From: Cribrihabitans_A pelagius
GTDB taxonomy: Bacteria; Pseudomonadota; Alphaproteobacteria; Rhodobacterales; Rhodobacteraceae
DNA: 64,000 bases
Direction: 5' to 3'
Assembly (NCBI RefSeq): GCF_048820915.1
Contig: NZ_JBMERR010000011.1
Location: 85,724-149,723 of the forward strand
This document shows, one piece after another, positions 25,906 through 34,331 of this stretch. Both the position numbers and the translations under genes were made by a program. The notes below the pieces were generated by a model, which searched no databases, was not told the DNA's origin, and saw only the letters and a program-made list of their open reading frames with translations. Every line of letters begins with the position of its first letter. Position 1 is the first letter of the stretch.

Positions 25906-27240
25906 ATGCGATACACAGAATTGGCGGACACCGTGGCGCTGCAAATCGAGGCGGGAGAGCTGCCTCCGGGCACGCGGCTTCCGACCCACCGGCATTTCGC
26001 CGAGCAGCACCGGGTCGCTCTGGCCACCGCCACCCGGGCCTATAACGAGCTGAAGCGCAGGGGGCTGATCCTCGGCGAGGCCGGGCGGGGAATGTTCGTC
26101 CGCGATCCGGCACTGCCCCTGACGCTTGGCCTGGAGCAGGACGGCAGCGACGGCCTCATCGACCTGGTGTTCAACATCCCGGGCGGCCCGAACGATTCAG
26201 AGGTGCTGCGGGCAGGACTGAAGCGGCTTGCCGCGTCCGGGGATCTCGCATCCATGCTGCGCTATCAGCCGCACGGCGGCCGTCCGCATGAACGGAGGAT
26301 CATCGCCAGTCATCTGTCTTCGGTTCACGCGCCGGTCGATCCCGAAAGCCTGTTCATCACTTCCGGCGGCCAGCACGGGCTCATGATCGCGGTTATGGGC
26401 CTGCTGCAAAAAGGGGATGCCGTCGGCACAGACCCGGCGACATATCCCGGCTTCAAGTCCGTCTCTGCATTGCACGGCCTGTCGCTGTGCGCGGTGCAAG
26501 GGGAGCAAGGGGTCATGGATCCGGATGACCTGGACAGGCAGTGCCGCCAGAAAGCGCTGAAAGCCATCTATCTTATGCCGACAGTTCATAACCCCTTTGG
26601 AACCGTCATGGGGGAAGAGGCGCGCCGGAAGATCGCGGCTGTTGCCGAACGGCACGATCTCATCATCATCGAAGACAGCGCTTATGCGTTCCTTGAAACA
26701 TCGCCTCCGCCGGGCTTCGCCGAGCTGGCGCCTGACCGGACCATCCACGCGGGAGGCTTCTCAAAAAGCGTCGCTACGGGGCTGCGGATCGGATACCTCA
26801 TCGTTCCGGACCGCTGGAGGAGCGCCGTCTCCCGCGTGGTCAGAGCGACAACGTGGAACACTCCAGCTTTGATTTCGGCACTTGTTACCCATTGGATCGA
26901 AGATGGCACTGTTGCCGGATTCGAGGCTGAGAGGCGGCGTTCGGGTGCCGCGGGTCAGAAGCTGTGCCAAGAGATTCTGGCCGGCATCCCGATGGTTGCA
27001 CATGAGAACGCAAGCTTCGCATGGCTGCCTCTCGCCAAAGGCGAGCGGGCCGAACCAGTGATCGCGCGGCTTTCGGAGCAAGGCATTGCGGTCTCGTCCG
27101 CGGCTCCCTACGCGGTTGGCGATGCCGTTCCTCAGGCCATGAGGCTCGCCTTTGGCGGCATCTCGGAACAGGAACTGCGCTTCAGCCTTGAGAAACTCCG
27201 AAGCGAACTCGCTCCAGGCGATTGCCGCGCATCATCGTGA
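25906..27240 (+). CDS. MocR-type GntR/aminotransferase regulator
   Basis: A 444-residue fusion. The N-terminal GntR winged helix (residues 1-70; GTRLPTHRHFAEQHRVALATATRAYNELKRRGLI) is joined to a fold-type I aminotransferase domain with the PLP lysine in HAGGFSKSVATGLRIGY and YLMPTVHNPFGTVM before it. MocR proteins use PLP as cofactor or effector and regulate adjacent transport or amino-acid genes. Divergent placement from the MFS gene fits that. The length is normal. Confidence 0.88.
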   Translation: MRYTELADTVALQIEAGELPPGTRLPTHRHFAEQHRVALATATRAYNELKRRGLILGEAGRGMFVRDPALPLTLGLEQDGSDGLIDLVFNIPGGPNDSEVLRAGLKRLAASGDLASMLRYQPHGGRPHERRIIASHLSSVHAPVDPESLFITSGGQHGLMIAVMGLLQKGDAVGTDPATYPGFKSVSALHGLSLCAVQGEQGVMDPDDLDRQCRQKALKAIYLMPTVHNPFGTVMGEEARRKIAAVAERHDLIIIEDSAYAFLETSPPPGFAELAPDRTIHAGGFSKSVATGLRIGYLIVPDRWRSAVSRVVRATTWNTPALISALVTHWIEDGTVAGFEAERRRSGAAGQKLCQEILAGIPMVAHENASFAWLPLAKGERAEPVIARLSEQGIAVSSAAPYAVGDAVPQAMRLAFGGISEQELRFSLEKLRSELAPGDCRASS

Positions 27241-27622
27241 GAATATCCACACTGCGCGGACGCTGACCGCCGCGTGTATCAAGTACAATCGGCCCCGCAG
27301 GATCCAACCCGCGGAATTGCCTCTTGCAGGACGTCTCGCGCGGCAGCCAGGCGGCGCATCTGAACGGCTTCGGAAAAAACGGGCTGCCGCACCGGCGGTC
27401 CCCGCTGATCCGGGCTGCCAGCTCACTTCGGCGGTGCCCGGAATCCGAGCCGATGGCGACGGCGTTTCCGGGACCGGAGCGCACGCTTAACGCCCAAAAC
27501 CCGCTTTCTTTAAAAAATGAACGTCAATCCGATTGAGAGGCCAAGCAGAAGATGCGCTTATCAATTGCAAATGACTGGCAAGAATCATCTTATGCTTGCA
27601 TTGCTTTGCGGAGGTTGAAGCT
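27241..27622. other. Gap upstream of the amide-hydrolase cassette
   Basis: I see no supported gene. The first ~250 bp are GC-rich and open in several frames without recognisable product. The last ~120 bp are A/T-richer and probably hold the cassette promoter. GGAGG at 27610 serves the asparaginase start. Confidence 0.4.
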
Positions 27623-29203
27623 ATGAAGATTTGCATCATTAACACCGGCGGAACTATCAGCTGTGTCGGCGACCCGCTCGCCCCCATGTCCGCGGCTGAT
27701 TTCGCGGCCGCTTCGCAGACAATCCTCGACCCGGTCCTGGCCGAGGAATTCCCGGACACCACGCTGGTTTACGAGACCGATCTGGTGTTTCCGGAAAGCA
27801 CAACCGGAACACTCGACAGCACGAATCTGCAGCCAAGCGACTGGTGCCTGATGGCAGGCTACATTCTCGAAAATTACGCTGATTACGATGGGTTCGTCAT
27901 CCTGCACGGCACCGATTCGATGGATTTCACCGGCTCCGCCCTGCCGTTTCTGCTGAATGTCTTCGATGCCCAGGGGTTTGGGACCGCCCTGCTCTCCAAG
28001 CCGGTGATCATCACCGGTTCGCAGGTGCCAATGTTTACCGAAACCACCCCCGGAGACGCTTCAGGCCTGACGCTCAACTTCAACACCGATGCCTTTCAGA
28101 ACTTCTGCGGCGCGGTGGCCTGCGCGCGGCTCGGCATTCCCGAAGTCGGGGTCTATTTCGACAGCTACCTGTACCGCGGCGACCGGGTGCTGAAAGTGAA
28201 TGCCAGCGAATTCGTGGCGTTCAACTCGCCCAACTACCCGCCGCTGGCCCATTACGGCATCCGGCTGACGCAATATCCCGACCGGATGCTGCCGGATCCG
28301 GTCAGCACCAGCGTCAGCCTGGACAACGCCACCGCATTGGCGGCGGCGCAGGCGCAGCTGACCGCCATCTCAGACGCCATCGATGATTTCCCGGTAATGC
28401 AGTTCAATGCCTTCCCAGCCGCCTACAGCCCAACCAGCAGCTCCGCCATCATCGCCAATCTGATCACTGCGGCGGCGGGCACCGGCCTGAAGGGGCTGGT
28501 GCTGCAATCCTATGGCGAAGGAAACTTCCCGTCCGGCAATCCCGACAACGCCCAAGAAGGCGCAATTTATGCCGCGCTGAAGGCCGCCAATGACGCCGGT
28601 ATCGTGATTGTCGACAGCACCCAGGTTATCGCCGGAACCGTCAATGACTCGGCTTACGCGTCGGGCGCGTGGCTGCCCGATGCGGGGGCGCTCAGCGCCT
28701 CTGACATGACACCGATGGCGGCCTTTACCAAGACCATGATCCTGCAGGCCGCCGCCGCCGCCAATGGCTGGTCTGCGGATCAGGTCAAGGATCTCATCCA
28801 GCTCAACCTGTTCGGCGAAATCCGGAATGTCAGCCGCCTGGACAGCCGCACCAGCAGCCGGCTGCTGGCGGGCCAGTCGATCATGGCGCTGGATGGCAGC
28901 GCAACTCTCAGCAACGATCCCATCTCCGGCCCGGTCCTCTGCGCCAGCGACGGGACTTTCCTGTGGGCCCCCTTCGGAAGCCAGGCCGCAGGCCACCCCG
29001 GCAGTCTGGTCATGCAGAATGACGGCAATCTGGTGCTGCGCAGCGCCGGTAACGAACCCATCTGGGCCACCAATACCGGTGTCAGCGGCGGGGCCTCATC
29101 CGTGCTGATGATCTCCGGTTCCTATGGCAGCGGCGACCTCAATCTCAGCGTCTGCAATTACTCCGGCCAGACGCTCTCCACCACGCTCTACTCGCAAAAC
29201 TGA
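27623..29203 (+). CDS. Asparaginase-family protein with C-terminal B-lectin domain
   Basis: A 526-residue two-domain protein. Residues 1 to ~400 are an asparaginase/glutaminase fold: N-terminal NTGGTIS (predicted nucleophile T11) and ILHGTDSMDFTGSALPF (T97-D98, the second catalytic pair), plus KPVIITGSQVPM. Residues ~420-526 match the bulb-type mannose-lectin fold, with LVMQNDGNLVL and IWATNTG carrying the QxDxNxVxY-like sugar-binding pattern in slightly altered form. No signal peptide is present. It is the first gene of a tight four-gene cassette. It may hydrolyse an amide on a glycosylated or sugar-bearing substrate; this is inference. The fusion is rare in my experience. Confidence 0.8.
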   Translation: MKICIINTGGTISCVGDPLAPMSAADFAAASQTILDPVLAEEFPDTTLVYETDLVFPESTTGTLDSTNLQPSDWCLMAGYILENYADYDGFVILHGTDSMDFTGSALPFLLNVFDAQGFGTALLSKPVIITGSQVPMFTETTPGDASGLTLNFNTDAFQNFCGAVACARLGIPEVGVYFDSYLYRGDRVLKVNASEFVAFNSPNYPPLAHYGIRLTQYPDRMLPDPVSTSVSLDNATALAAAQAQLTAISDAIDDFPVMQFNAFPAAYSPTSSSAIIANLITAAAGTGLKGLVLQSYGEGNFPSGNPDNAQEGAIYAALKAANDAGIVIVDSTQVIAGTVNDSAYASGAWLPDAGALSASDMTPMAAFTKTMILQAAAAANGWSADQVKDLIQLNLFGEIRNVSRLDSRTSSRLLAGQSIMALDGSATLSNDPISGPVLCASDGTFLWAPFGSQAAGHPGSLVMQNDGNLVLRSAGNEPIWATNTGVSGGASSVLMISGSYGSGDLNLSVCNYSGQTLSTTLYSQN

Positions 29204-29225
29204 TCTCACAACCCGGGAGAATACT

Positions 29226-29972
29226 ATGACGCCTGTATTCAAATTCAGCGGCCGCATTGCCGAAGGTGATCAGCGCCACTCCATCAGGGAGGAAGCGCCT
29301 GACGGGGCGCTGATCGCCCCGAATTACGTCGAGACCGCCTGGGGCAGCGTGCCGCAATACGCCGCCACGGTCCGCGATACCAATACCGGCTATGACCCGG
29401 CCGGCGACTGCCAGGGGTCCTTCATGTCGGCGAAATACCAGCCCAACAACAACTGCTATGCCTATGGCTGCAACATCGCCTCGAACTCCTTCCCCCAGCC
29501 CGGCCGCGCCAGCGGTGCCCCGGCGCTTTCGGAAAACTTCACCGCCGAACATGTGCGCGACAATGCCGTCAGCGACGGGCTGGTCTATGTCGGCACCACG
29601 CTCGCTGATATCGAAAAACATGCGGCCACAGCCGGCGCGGGCGGGCATTACGCCGCCCTGATGTTCTCGCCGCCGGAAAACGCCATTGGCGGCGATTCCG
29701 AGGCCAACTGGCCCGGGGACTACCACTGGGCGCGGTGCGACAGCCTGTCGCCCATGTCCTGGTCGCAGAAGGATGGCGGCGATCAGGTGACGAACTTCGA
29801 CTTTGCCGGCAACCCGATCACCGATCCGGCAAGTGCCAACTGGCGGGTCAACCAGGGTCCGATCGGGACCGGCGGCACCGGCGGCACCGGCAGCGACTTC
29901 AACGAATACGTCGTGACCTACGGCTTTTACTGCTACATGTATGTGCCCGATGGAACGGCGGACATCATCTGA
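29226..29972 (+). CDS. Hypothetical protein with NNCYAYG...DYHW motif
   Basis: A 248-residue soluble protein with no signal peptide. Conserved-looking elements are YQPNNNCYAYGCN (C77), FPQPGRASG, GGHYAALMF (H141) and GDYHWARCD (H167), followed by QVTNFDFAGNPITDP. This spacing of an NCY cysteine and a later GHY or DYHW histidine resembles papain-like hydrolases whose family I cannot name. A Gly-Thr repeat (GTGGTGGTG) sits near residue 225. It is 22 bp after the asparaginase-lectin gene with a good ribosome site (GGGAGAAT). The hydrolase role is inferred from the Cys/His pattern and neighbours. Confidence 0.65.
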   Translation: MTPVFKFSGRIAEGDQRHSIREEAPDGALIAPNYVETAWGSVPQYAATVRDTNTGYDPAGDCQGSFMSAKYQPNNNCYAYGCNIASNSFPQPGRASGAPALSENFTAEHVRDNAVSDGLVYVGTTLADIEKHAATAGAGGHYAALMFSPPENAIGGDSEANWPGDYHWARCDSLSPMSWSQKDGGDQVTNFDFAGNPITDPASANWRVNQGPIGTGGTGGTGSDFNEYVVTYGFYCYMYVPDGTADII

Positions 29973-30004
29973 GCGCTCCCGGAATTTCAGCGAAAGGCAC
30001 CGCC

Positions 30005-30829
30005 ATGTGTACCATCGGAGCCGTTTTTGACGGCCAGACCATCCATACGTTCAAGCAATGCGACCTGATCCCGGTTACCGAATTCAATGCGCCGCAGACC
30101 AGGGCCGGCAGCAATGGCGTTGTCAGTTACACCGCCCTGACCCGGGGGGACGGCAGCGGGCGGCTCTGGGCCGGAAGCAACAGCTCGGGCGTGTCCTTCG
30201 TGGCCGCCGACGCCTATACCACATCGGCCAATTACTTTGTCACCGATGCGCAGACCGATGCCCTGTTCGCGGCCTATGAGAAGAGCGTCTCAAGCTTCAC
30301 CACCGCCACCGCGGCGGCGGAGTTCCTTGCGGGGTTCTACGAAGACATGGGCAGCGGAACCGGATTCCCGGCGCCCGATATCAGCCTGCTGACCGGATGG
30401 GCGGATGAGGCGCAGACCCGGCCGGTCTCGATCTTCCTCGAATACATGCCGCGCCCCTTTCTGCACGCTCCGGTGCGCAGTATCATCCGCCACGCCGGGC
30501 ATTTCGCTTCGGCCAACCATTTCCGCATTCAGCCGGAGGCAGTCCATTACCCGGCCAACCACTCGACCTATCTGCGGCTCTCCAGGGCCGAGCTCCTGCT
30601 GCAGCAGGACCCCACCCATGCCGGGATAATGTCTGTGCTGACCGATCAGTATTATGGCCGGTGCGAGCTCTCGATCTGCCGCGAGACCCACTATCCGAAC
30701 GAGGAATTCCAGACCCAGGCCACAGCACTGTTTTCCGCCGGTCCCGGTCTGGCGCCAGTCTGCGAATACCAGGTCAACGGCAACCCGCTGACCAATCCGC
30801 TGCAAACCTATGAGGGGGCCGCCGCATGA
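30005..30829 (+). CDS. Predicted Ntn-type amide hydrolase (N-terminal Cys)
   Basis: A 274-residue protein beginning MCTIGAVFDG. Removal of Met would expose Cys2 as the N-terminal nucleophile, as in Ntn hydrolases of the choloylglycine/acyl-transferase (C45/C59/C69-like) group. GRLWAGSNSSGVSFVAADAY resembles the GxNxxGvxf substrate region of that fold. Later HHAG-like and YLRLSRAE segments are not assigned. No signal peptide. It is 32 bp after the NCY protein and overlaps the next gene by four bases (ATGA). Predicted reaction: hydrolysis of a linear amide C-N bond. Confidence 0.65.
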   Translation: MCTIGAVFDGQTIHTFKQCDLIPVTEFNAPQTRAGSNGVVSYTALTRGDGSGRLWAGSNSSGVSFVAADAYTTSANYFVTDAQTDALFAAYEKSVSSFTTATAAAEFLAGFYEDMGSGTGFPAPDISLLTGWADEAQTRPVSIFLEYMPRPFLHAPVRSIIRHAGHFASANHFRIQPEAVHYPANHSTYLRLSRAELLLQQDPTHAGIMSVLTDQYYGRCELSICRETHYPNEEFQTQATALFSAGPGLAPVCEYQVNGNPLTNPLQTYEGAAA

Positions 30830-31707
30830 TACCTGTCACGATCAACCGCACCAGCAATCCGCCAGCGCCGAAGCCCGGCGGCGGTTTTCGCTTTGTCGAT
30901 CAGGGCAATTACCTGAAATCCGCGCTGGTTCCCGGGATGACCCTGTATTCGGACAGCGCCACCTCCTGCATCATCACGATTGTTGTTGCGCAGAAGGGAG
31001 AGGAGATCTCGGCCACCCTGGCGCATCTGGACAGCCCCGAATGCATCAAGGCCTTCTTCCATGATGTAACGGCCGAAAACTACGACAGCGTCCAGATCTA
31101 TGCCCAGGGCGCCAACCCGCCGGACAACGAAACCGCAAGGAAGAACGCCACCCAGCTCAAAGCCTCTGCCGAAGCCCTCGGCAGCACCCTGGCGGCGGCG
31201 GATCTGTACCTGCTCGAAGGCAGCCCGCGCGAGGACAACCTCGGCGATTTCGGCATCGGCGTCGATGATATGGGCGGCATAGTTGTTTCGAACCAGCCCT
31301 ATGCGCTCGAACTCACCGACCGCGATCCGACCTGCGGCGGGCAGACCGTCTATTGCATCATGCGCCGCCAGGAGCACCCGGCGGTCGAGATCCGCAACGC
31401 GGCGCTGCCGTTCACCCATGCCGAACTGGTGGAGCTCTCCTCCATCGCCCTCAGCTACCGCAAGAACCCGGATGACCCGGCGTCGGCGTTCACCAATATC
31501 GTCAACATGCAGAATGCGGCGATCCGGGAAAGCTGGTCGACCACACCCCAGTATGAGGCGCCGTGGTTTTCGGATCAGCTGAAGCAGGGCGCCTGCTTTG
31601 CCCTCTCCATGGCACCGGTCACCGCCCTCAGCAGCGACTATCTGAGCAAGGAACACGAGCGTCCGTTCGGCCGCCTGCGCCGGGCAATTTTGCGCGGAGA
31701 CGGATGA
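30826..31707 (+). CDS. NTAN1-like N-terminal asparagine amidohydrolase
   Basis: A 293-residue protein. Residues 42-70 read SDSATSCIITIVVAQKG then ATLAHLD. This closely parallels the catalytic segment of eukaryotic NTAN1 (SDDATTCH... LTHCD), giving predicted nucleophile C48 and H67. The following alpha/beta region (VQIYAQGANP, LYLLEGSPREDNLGDFGIGVDDMGGIVVSN) also matches the family's layout. NTAN1 deamidates N-terminal Asn of proteins, and CheD is a distant fold relative. It is translationally coupled to the Ntn hydrolase. A protein or peptide Asn deamidase is my best reading; the bacterial substrate is unknown. Confidence 0.6.
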   Translation: MIPVTINRTSNPPAPKPGGGFRFVDQGNYLKSALVPGMTLYSDSATSCIITIVVAQKGEEISATLAHLDSPECIKAFFHDVTAENYDSVQIYAQGANPPDNETARKNATQLKASAEALGSTLAAADLYLLEGSPREDNLGDFGIGVDDMGGIVVSNQPYALELTDRDPTCGGQTVYCIMRRQEHPAVEIRNAALPFTHAELVELSSIALSYRKNPDDPASAFTNIVNMQNAAIRESWSTTPQYEAPWFSDQLKQGACFALSMAPVTALSSDYLSKEHERPFGRLRRAILRGDG

Positions 31708-31865
31708 CTTCCTGCGGCAACGCCTAGGCATGCTGCGGGCCGGCACAGGGGTTGGCGGAGGCTGGTCCAAGGTCAGATGGTGTATTCGGCCTGCGCCCCG
31801 GCTCCAGTCCGGGTCTCTGCCAGCTGCCGCATCCCGTGCGCTGCTGCCCGATCCTGGAGCGCCGG

Positions 31866-32561
31866 TCAGGCCACCTGCAGGATCGCGTAATCCGGCGTGC
31901 CTTCCCAGCTCAGCTCCCAGGAGGCCCCGGGCCGGACGTTCTGGATGGCCTGCGGGTCAAAGCACACGAGGCAGTTGCCCTCGGGCGCCCGCACCGACGG
32001 GTAGATCAGCCCCCGGGATCCCGCACGCCGGAGGCCCTCCGCGAGGCTTTGACCTTCCGGGTAACCGATGGCCGGATCGGGGTGCAGCGCCGCGTGCCCG
32101 GGCTCGTCACTGATGTCATCGAACGTGCCGATGAAATCGGCGTGCATTTCGACATAGCGCGCGGTGTCGTGAAAACTCCCGGTGTATTCAAGCTCGCGGG
32201 TGCGGTGGAAGGCGACCTCGGCAACGGACACCATGACATCCCAGGCGCAATACCAGGCGCCGCGGTCTTCTCCGTTGAAGCGGTTGCCGCCCGCCCGCGT
32301 GTAGGTGAAGGCCGCGTTCACATGGGTGTTGCCATAGACCCGCAGGTCCGCCTTGCGGCGGTGCCAGGCAAGCTCCCGCGGGTCGAGATGCGGGCTCTTG
32401 CCGGCCTCGGCAACCAGGCGCGCGCTGGTGAGCCCTTCGATTTCGGCAAGGATGTCCGCCTCCTCATCGGTATCCACCAATCCGCGCAGGGCGGGAGCCT
32501 TGTGGTAGGTGGCCGGAAGCAGGCGGATGAGCCCCCGGTCCGAGATACCGGTCTGCTTCAT
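31866..32561 (-). CDS. RES-domain toxin
   Basis: A 231-residue RES-family toxin of type II RES-Xre systems, which degrade NAD+. The Arg of GLIRLLPATYHKAP, the GGNRFNGEDRGAWYCAWDVMVSVAEVAFHR segment and a C-terminal GLIYPSVRAPEGNCLVCF with Ser and Asn/Cys fit the RES fold. The start overlaps the antitoxin stop by four bases (ATGA). Longer open frame upstream is antitoxin-overlapping and not used. It is convergent with the amide-hydrolase cassette. Confidence 0.85.
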   Translation of the reverse strand: MKQTGISDRGLIRLLPATYHKAPALRGLVDTDEEADILAEIEGLTSARLVAEAGKSPHLDPRELAWHRRKADLRVYGNTHVNAAFTYTRAGGNRFNGEDRGAWYCAWDVMVSVAEVAFHRTRELEYTGSFHDTARYVEMHADFIGTFDDISDEPGHAALHPDPAIGYPEGQSLAEGLRRAGSRGLIYPSVRAPEGNCLVCFDPQAIQNVRPGASWELSWEGTPDYAILQVA

Positions 32562-32947
32562 GCACCGCCCCGCAGCGCATCCAGGTAGGTCCGGATATTC
32601 AGGATCTGCGGCAGGCCGCCCTCGATCGCGGTATCGACCGGGCGCGCGCCGCCGAAGAGGGGGCCGGTGTTCGGCCGGGTGATCCATGCCCTGGCGAGCG
32701 GTTCGGAGAAATAGAGCTCCAGCGACTTGTAGATGCCGATGATCGCGGAAAGGCGCAGCAGCTGATCCTTGGTCAGCTCACCGGAAAAGCCCGGCTTGCG
32801 CGCGCGCTTCCAGGTGCTCTCCGACATGTCGGCCAAGGCGGCCGCCTCCTTCAAGGTCAGCCCCCAGGCCCCGGCGGCCCGGGCGTATGCCTTCAGCGCC
32901 ACTGCGGTGAGTTCTGCCGGTTCACGGGTTCTTGCGGTGATCTGCAT
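32558..32947 (-). CDS. Xre/MbcA/ParS-type antitoxin (DUF2384)
   Basis: A 129-residue antitoxin. The N-terminal Xre-like helix-turn-helix is LTLKEAAALADMSESTWKRARK. The C-terminal toxin-binding domain is RLSAIIGIYKSLELYFSEPLARAWITRPNTGPLFGGARPVD, ending ILNIRTYLDALRGGA. GGAGCAAG precedes the ATG. It forms an operon with the RES toxin and probably autoregulates through the palindrome just upstream. Confidence 0.87.
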   Translation of the reverse strand: MQITARTREPAELTAVALKAYARAAGAWGLTLKEAAALADMSESTWKRARKPGFSGELTKDQLLRLSAIIGIYKSLELYFSEPLARAWITRPNTGPLFGGARPVDTAIEGGLPQILNIRTYLDALRGGA

Positions 32948-32972
32948 GATCTTGCTCCTTGGGCTCAATATT

Positions 32973-33008
32973 GGATCATATGGACCAAAAGTAAAGACCA
33001 AATGATCC
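32973..33008. promoter_or_regulatory. Palindromic operator of the RES-Xre pair
   Basis: Arms GGATCATATGGACC and GACCAAATGATCC (reverse complement GGATCATTTGGTC) face each other across about 9 bases, 26 bp upstream of the antitoxin start. This is a typical autoregulatory antitoxin site. Confidence 0.6.
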
Positions 33009-33186
33009 GACCGAACCCTCCGCGGCCAATCTGGCCACCCTTTTTGGCAGATGTGGCGCCGCTGCGCCTGAACCCGGCCACCAGGAGTCACGTAATCGCC
33101 CGCAGCATCCGCCGCTTTGCACCGCGAGCGGAGTTTCGGCAGCGCAGGCACCCTTCGGGCTTGCCGCGGCCGACAGGACAAAAAAG

Positions 33187-33240
33187 TTGACACGCCCGGC
33201 CGGACTCACGTATGACACCGATGTCATGACACCGATGTCA
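33187..33240 (+). promoter_or_regulatory. LacI promoter with two abutting operators
   Basis: TTGACA at 33187, 18 bases, then TATGAC at 33211 form a plausible sigma-70 promoter. Two exact copies of the palindrome TGACACCGATGTCA lie head to tail at 33213-33226 and 33227-33240, covering the -10 and the transcription start. A repressor there would block initiation, so the operon is probably autorepressed by its LacI regulator. Confidence 0.65.
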
Positions 33241-33262
33241 TGCGGGCCGGGAGGACGGAATC

Positions 33263-34312
33263 GTGGCAACCATTTACGATGTCGCAAAACTGGCGGGCGT
33301 GTCGCCAAAGACGGTGTCGCGCGTGCTCAATGGCGATGCCCCGGTCAACGAAAAAACCCGCACCGCGGTGACCGGGGCCATCGCGGCCCTTGGATACGTG
33401 CCCTCGCAAGCAGCGCGGATGATGCGCTCCAACCGGTCCGGGCTGATCGGCCTGATTACCGGAGCGATCTCGGGCGCCGCTGAAGTGGCCGGGGCAAAGG
33501 GCTTGCCGGATCTGCACATCGTGCAGGCGATACAGCAGGGCATTTCGGCCGGCGGCAGGATCCTGATGATCGCCGACACCGGTGAGAGCCCCGAAACCGT
33601 GCCGGTGCTGGCGGCGACTTTCGCGCAGCACCGCGTCGAGGGCCTGATATACGTCGCCGATCACCACAGCCGGGTGGACCTGGACCTTGGCGCCGCGAAA
33701 TGCCCGGTCCTGCTGGCGAACTGCTACGATGACCGCGGCACGCCCTGTGTCCTGCCGGATGACGCCGCCGGGCAGAAAGCTCTGGTGGCCCGGCTGATCG
33801 CGGCCGGGCACCGGCGGATCGGCTTCCTGACGCTGGACCCGGAGATGCCGGCCGGGCGGCTGCGTCTCGAAGGCTACAGGGCGGCGCTCGCCGGGGCCGG
33901 CATGGCCTTCGACCCGGCACTGGTTGCCCCGGGCCACGTGATCGGGCGCGACATGCACAGCGGGCAGCTGACCGGGGCGCTCGAGCAGCTGCTTTCGCTG
34001 GGCGATGCGCCGAGCGTGATCTGCTGCGGCAACGATGAAATGGCGATGCGGGTCTACGGCCTGCTGCGCAGCCGCGGGCTCCGGGTGCCGGAGGACATCT
34101 CGGTGGCCGGTTACGACGATCACCGCTCGATCGCCGAAATGCTCTACCCCTCGCTCAGTACCGTCGAACTGCCCTATCGCGCGATCGGGCTGAAATCGGC
34201 GGAGCTGATGCTCGGGATGACCGGGGGCAAGCCCCCGGCTCCGGAGGGTCCCGTGCTGGTGCAGGGATCCGTCGTCTGGCGGTCCTCGGTGACCGCCCTC
34301 ACCCAAGTCTGA
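33263..34312 (+). CDS. LacI-family repressor
   Basis: A 349-residue LacI/GalR regulator. The start is GTG with GGGAGGACGG upstream. The helix-turn-helix is TIYDVAKLAGVSPKTVSRVLNG with the hinge helix (PSQAARMMRSNRSG), then a periplasmic-binding-protein-like sensor domain. It is the first gene of the sugar ABC operon and 19 bp upstream of the binding protein. Its tandem operators overlap its own promoter. Confidence 0.9.
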   Translation: MATIYDVAKLAGVSPKTVSRVLNGDAPVNEKTRTAVTGAIAALGYVPSQAARMMRSNRSGLIGLITGAISGAAEVAGAKGLPDLHIVQAIQQGISAGGRILMIADTGESPETVPVLAATFAQHRVEGLIYVADHHSRVDLDLGAAKCPVLLANCYDDRGTPCVLPDDAAGQKALVARLIAAGHRRIGFLTLDPEMPAGRLRLEGYRAALAGAGMAFDPALVAPGHVIGRDMHSGQLTGALEQLLSLGDAPSVICCGNDEMAMRVYGLLRSRGLRVPEDISVAGYDDHRSIAEMLYPSLSTVELPYRAIGLKSAELMLGMTGGKPPAPEGPVLVQGSVVWRSSVTALTQV

Positions 34313-34331
34313 TCTCACGGGAGGAAAATTC

